Positions 5,701-7,377 of a stretch of 7,377 nt of DNA are shown here, in pieces (the stretch's first letter is position 1; the number at the start of each line of letters is the position of its first letter). The stretch spans positions 1 through 7,377 of the forward strand of contig URRN01000101.1 of NCBI GenBank assembly GCA_900550185.1, written 5' to 3'. The notes beneath the pieces were generated by a model. It worked only from the letters and a program-made list of their open reading frames with translations, had not been told where the DNA came from and did no database searches. The DNA comes from an uncultured Collinsella sp. (GTDB taxonomy: Bacteria > Actinomycetota > Coriobacteriia > Coriobacteriales > Coriobacteriaceae). Both the position numbers and the translations under genes were made by a program.

Positions 5701-5730
5701 GCACTGCCAGCAGACGGTCGCGCGCAGTGC
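5701..5730 (+). terminator. Possible hairpin after the small membrane protein gene
   Basis: GCACTGC (5701-5707) and GCAGTGC (5724-5730) form a perfect 7-bp stem beginning just after the stop codon, with a 16-base loop. It is followed by GTTTG rather than a real T-run, so termination is only a weak possibility. Confidence 0.3.
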
Positions 5731-5775
5731 GTTTGCTCGGCGTTTGGATAACTGCATTGGTCGTTTACCGCAGCC

Positions 5776-5790
5776 TTAGCTCTCAGCTAA
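5776..5790. repeat. Short palindrome TTAGCT-CTC-AGCTAA
   Basis: A perfect 6-bp inverted repeat around three bases, in the 164-base gap before the FxLYD protein gene. Its place 15 bases upstream of the larger hairpin suggests an operator or part of a folded leader. The rest of the gap (5731-5775) shows no recognisable promoter or gene. Confidence 0.35.
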
Positions 5791-5804
5791 TGAATTCAAG
5801 TTCA

Positions 5805-5858
5805 ATCCTTCCTACGATGTGCTGTGTACCGGCACGGTAGCCGGATCGTAGGAAGGAT
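5805..5858 (+). promoter_or_regulatory. Leader hairpin sequestering the Shine-Dalgarno of the FxLYD protein gene
   Basis: ATCCTTCCTACGAT (5805-5818) pairs perfectly over 14 bases with ATCGTAGGAAGGAT (5845-5858). An inner stem CCGGC (5829-5833)/GCCGG (5840-5844) continues it with loop ACGGTA and a one-sided 10-base bulge (5819-5828). The right arm contains AGGAAGGA (5850-5857), the ribosome site 6 bases before ATG 5864, so the folded RNA would block translation. No T-run follows, which argues against a terminator. The fold is plain in the sequence; the regulatory role is inferred. Confidence 0.65.
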
Positions 5859-5863
5859 GAATA

Positions 5864-6307
5864 ATGGCAAAAGAGGGAAAGAAGCCAATCGGCAAGATTG
5901 TCCTAGGCATCATCGTGGTGCTGGTTATTGTCGGTGCCGTGGGCTCTATGGGTGGCAATTCAACCGATTCGTCTGCGAGCGATTCGGCAAAACCTGCCGA
6001 GGCGACACAGCAGGCTGAGGAGCAAAAAGAACCGCAAGAACCGTATACCATTGCTGACGAGGCTGAAGACACTTCCAATCAGTTTACCTATAAGATCACG
6101 GGCACCCTGACCAATAACACGGACAAGGAAAAGAGCTACATTCAGATTGAATATGTTCTGTATGATGCCGATGGCAACCAGGTTGGAACGGCTCTTGCAA
6201 ACACCAATCATCTGAAGGCGGGCGGCTCCTGGAAGTTCGAGGCGCTGGGTACGGTGTCTCCCGACCAGGTTGCTAGCTGGGAGCGTTCGGACGTAAGCGG
6301 TTTCTAG
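5864..6307 (+). CDS. Membrane-anchored FxLYD-domain protein
   Basis: The 147-residue product has a basic N-terminus (MAKEGKKPIGK), one hydrophobic helix at about 12-29 (IVLGIIVVLVIVGAVGSMGG), an acidic Ser/Ala/Gln/Glu-rich linker (31-70), and a C-terminal beta-sandwich region (73-147) with the FxLYD pattern: TYKITGTLTNNTDKEKSYIQ, then EYVLYDADGNQVGTA. This is typical of Gram-positive cell-surface proteins of unknown function with an extracellular ligand-binding-like domain. There is no lipobox cysteine, so the helix is an uncleaved anchor with the domain outside. ATG 5864 has a strong ribosome site buried in the upstream hairpin. The helix-turn-helix gene starts 32 bases after its stop, so the two are probably co-transcribed. 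Confidence 0.75.
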   Translation: MAKEGKKPIGKIVLGIIVVLVIVGAVGSMGGNSTDSSASDSAKPAEATQQAEEQKEPQEPYTIADEAEDTSNQFTYKITGTLTNNTDKEKSYIQIEYVLYDADGNQVGTALANTNHLKAGGSWKFEALGTVSPDQVASWERSDVSGF

Positions 6308-6339
6308 CATGTTGCATGCACTGGGGGAGGTGAAGTCGT

Positions 6340-6762
6340 ATGCCCGATAAAAAGCTGACTGAGGAGTTGCTCAATGAGCTTCTCGATGCACCGAACATCG
6401 ATGGCTATATCAGGGAGCACGACTTTGCCGCCCCGTCGCTTTCGGACTACCTGAAGCAGCTGATGCAGGAAAAGGGCTTGGAGCGCTCTCGCGTGGTTCG
6501 TATGGCCGATCTCAATGAGACCTTTGGCTATCAGATCTTTACTGGTGCGCGTCACCCGAGTCGCAATAAGGTGCTGCAGATTGCCTTTGCGATGGCGCTG
6601 ACGCTCAAAGAGACCAACCGTGCGCTGACGGCTGCCGGGGTGAGCGTCCTCAACTGCAAGGATCGCCGTGACGCGATTATCATCTTTTGCATCGATCGCG
6701 GGTGCAGCCTCCAAAAGGTCAACGAGGAGCTGTATCGCTTTGGCGAGGAGACGGTGAGTTAG
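6340..6762 (+). CDS. Helix-turn-helix (XRE-like) regulator next to a protein kinase gene
   Basis: The 140-residue protein starts at ATG 6340 with a strong GGGGGAGGTG ribosome site. Residues 1-30 are acidic and helical. About 34-100 form a five-helix XRE-like domain (SLSDYLKQLMQEKGL, then RVVRMADLNETFGYQIFTGAR, then NKVLQIAFAMALTLKETNRAL); the FGYQIFTGARHPSRNK stretch fits the recognition helix and following turn. Residues 101-140 (LNCKDRRDAIIIFCIDRGCS and onward) form an extra helical tail that could mediate protein contact. The kinase gene follows after 89 bases. I infer the two act together, the regulator as kinase substrate or partner, but the sequence does not prove it. It could be a DNA-binding regulator or an adaptor. 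Confidence 0.65.
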   Translation: MPDKKLTEELLNELLDAPNIDGYIREHDFAAPSLSDYLKQLMQEKGLERSRVVRMADLNETFGYQIFTGARHPSRNKVLQIAFAMALTLKETNRALTAAGVSVLNCKDRRDAIIIFCIDRGCSLQKVNEELYRFGEETVS

Positions 6763-6812
6763 CGGCTGATATCTGAGCCGGCGGAGCTGCCGAACAACGA
6801 TGCAAACGAACG

Positions 6813-6842
6813 GGGCGCGGATGCCATGGGGTGTCTGCGCCC
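6813..6842 (+). other. Stable hairpin between the HTH gene and the kinase gene
   Basis: GGGCGC (6813-6818) pairs with GCGCCC (6837-6842), and pairing continues inwards through 6819-6824 with 6836-6831 (three G-U pairs) to a 6-base loop CATGGG: 12 consecutive pairs. No T-run follows. It could be a Rho-independent-like stop without a U-tract, a stem separating expression of the two genes, or a leader element of the kinase gene. Confidence 0.4.
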
Positions 6843-6847
6843 TGCGC

Positions 6848-6853
6848 TATGAT
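6848..6853 (+). promoter_or_regulatory. Candidate -10 box at the kinase start (possible leaderless mRNA)
   Basis: TATGAT at 6848-6853 would place transcription start at about 6860-6861, exactly on the second ATG, giving a leaderless message, which is common in Actinobacteria. No convincing -35 box is seen upstream, so this is tentative. Confidence 0.2.
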
Positions 6854-7377
6854 GGAGGCTATGGATACTCAGACCCCAACATATCCCGATGACGAGCTGA
6901 CCGCAGCGCTTGCCGAGCACCTGGCGTCGCTCGATCGCGACGACAGCTATCGCGTGGAGCGTGTACTTAAGCGCTCGTCCGTTGAAACAACTGAGCTCGT
7001 GTACTTTGAAGGAACCGGCGGTGGTTCGCTCGGCCCCTTTGTCCGTAAACGCATCGATGCTTCGGCTCAAATCGGCGAGGCATACGAGCGTCTGTTTGCC
7101 GCCCAGCGGGCGGGCGGGCGTTTTGAGCACCTGCCCAGAATCGTCGATTGCCGTCGTGTGGGCGACGAGCTTAACGTGGTTATGGAATATATCGAAGGAG
7201 AGACGCTCGGGGTGCTGGTGGACCGTCTGGGAGCCACCCCCGATTATGCATGTGAATTGTATCCTGCCCTTTGCGACGCCGTGGGCGAGCTCCACGCCGG
7301 TTTTGCAATGGCGGGGGAGACGTCGGCGCCGGTGATCCATCGCGACCTCAAGCCATCGAATATCATCGTGACAGGTG
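6852..7377 (+). CDS. Ser/Thr protein kinase (Hanks-type), N-terminal part, cut by window end
   Basis: The frame is open to the right edge; 175 residues are visible from ATG 6852 (ATG 6861 is an alternative). Kinase landmarks: the beta-3 lysine K66 in FVRKRI, a candidate C-helix glutamate E79 in EAYERLF, hinge VMEYIEGETL (110-119), and the catalytic loop HRDLKPSN (163-170) with D165, K167 and N170. The activation segment and C-lobe lie beyond the window. The usual GxGxxG loop is absent from the first strands; the only glycine-rich piece, GTGGGSLG (54-61), lies in the turn just before beta-3. The start is unclear: no proper ribosome site for ATG 6852, while GGAGG is too close to ATG 6861. A kinase fold is certain; activity is likely from the intact catalytic loop. 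Confidence 0.85.
   Translation, partial: MEAMDTQTPTYPDDELTAALAEHLASLDRDDSYRVERVLKRSSVETTELVYFEGTGGGSLGPFVRKRIDASAQIGEAYERLFAAQRAGGRFEHLPRIVDCRRVGDELNVVMEYIEGETLGVLVDRLGATPDYACELYPALCDAVGELHAGFAMAGETSAPVIHRDLKPSNIIVTG

Noticed and set aside
5776..5858. Mobile-element end or attachment site suggested by the inverted repeats
   Set aside because: There is no transposase or integrase in the window and no flanking target duplication; the right arm coincides with a ribosome site, so a leader hairpin is the simpler reading.
6759..7340. 193-residue open frame on the minus strand
   Set aside because: Opposite the kinase gene, which carries HRDLKPSN on the plus strand; the minus product has no recognisable features.

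Overview
The window reads as a chromosomal stretch of a GC-rich Gram-positive gut-type bacterium, most likely Coriobacteriia (Collinsella-like). This rests on codon use, on a lysA-dapA-dapB arrangement behind a lysine riboswitch, and on the general look of the accessory genes; it is inference without database support.

Left part (1-3446, minus strand): a lysine-biosynthesis operon runs leftwards. A lysine riboswitch (about 3153-3309) precedes one long open frame (3081-772) that encodes diaminopimelate decarboxylase (LysA) joined in frame to 4-hydroxy-tetrahydrodipicolinate synthase (DapA). DapA keeps its own start codon and a strong Shine-Dalgarno sequence inside the frame. dapB follows with an 8-base overlap, but only its first ~68 codons are dapB-like. 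The frame then passes into an unrelated tail that resembles the C-terminus of a NiFe-hydrogenase b-type cytochrome, and the next gene is a NiFe-hydrogenase maturation protease that runs off the left edge. The lysine operon therefore appears to have been broken and joined to a hydrogenase operon, by a real rearrangement or an assembly error.

Middle (3338-4649): an M20-family amidohydrolase is transcribed divergently from the lysine operon, and the predicted -35 boxes of the two promoters abut. Its family includes N-acetyl-diaminopimelate deacetylases, so it may belong to the same pathway.

Right part (4650-7377, plus strand): a HigB/HigA toxin-antitoxin pair with palindromes in its promoter region, a small membrane protein, a membrane-anchored FxLYD-domain protein whose Shine-Dalgarno lies inside a 14-bp perfect stem, a helix-turn-helix protein, and the N-terminal part of a Ser/Thr protein kinase cut by the right edge.

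How it works together: high lysine should close the riboswitch and shut off translation of LysA-DapA. DapA itself lacks several residues that bind feedback lysine in the E. coli enzyme, so RNA-level control may be the main lysine sensor here. The right-hand genes look like an accessory regulatory/signalling cluster; any functional link among them is inferred from proximity only. No tRNA, rRNA, CRISPR array or insertion sequence was recognised.
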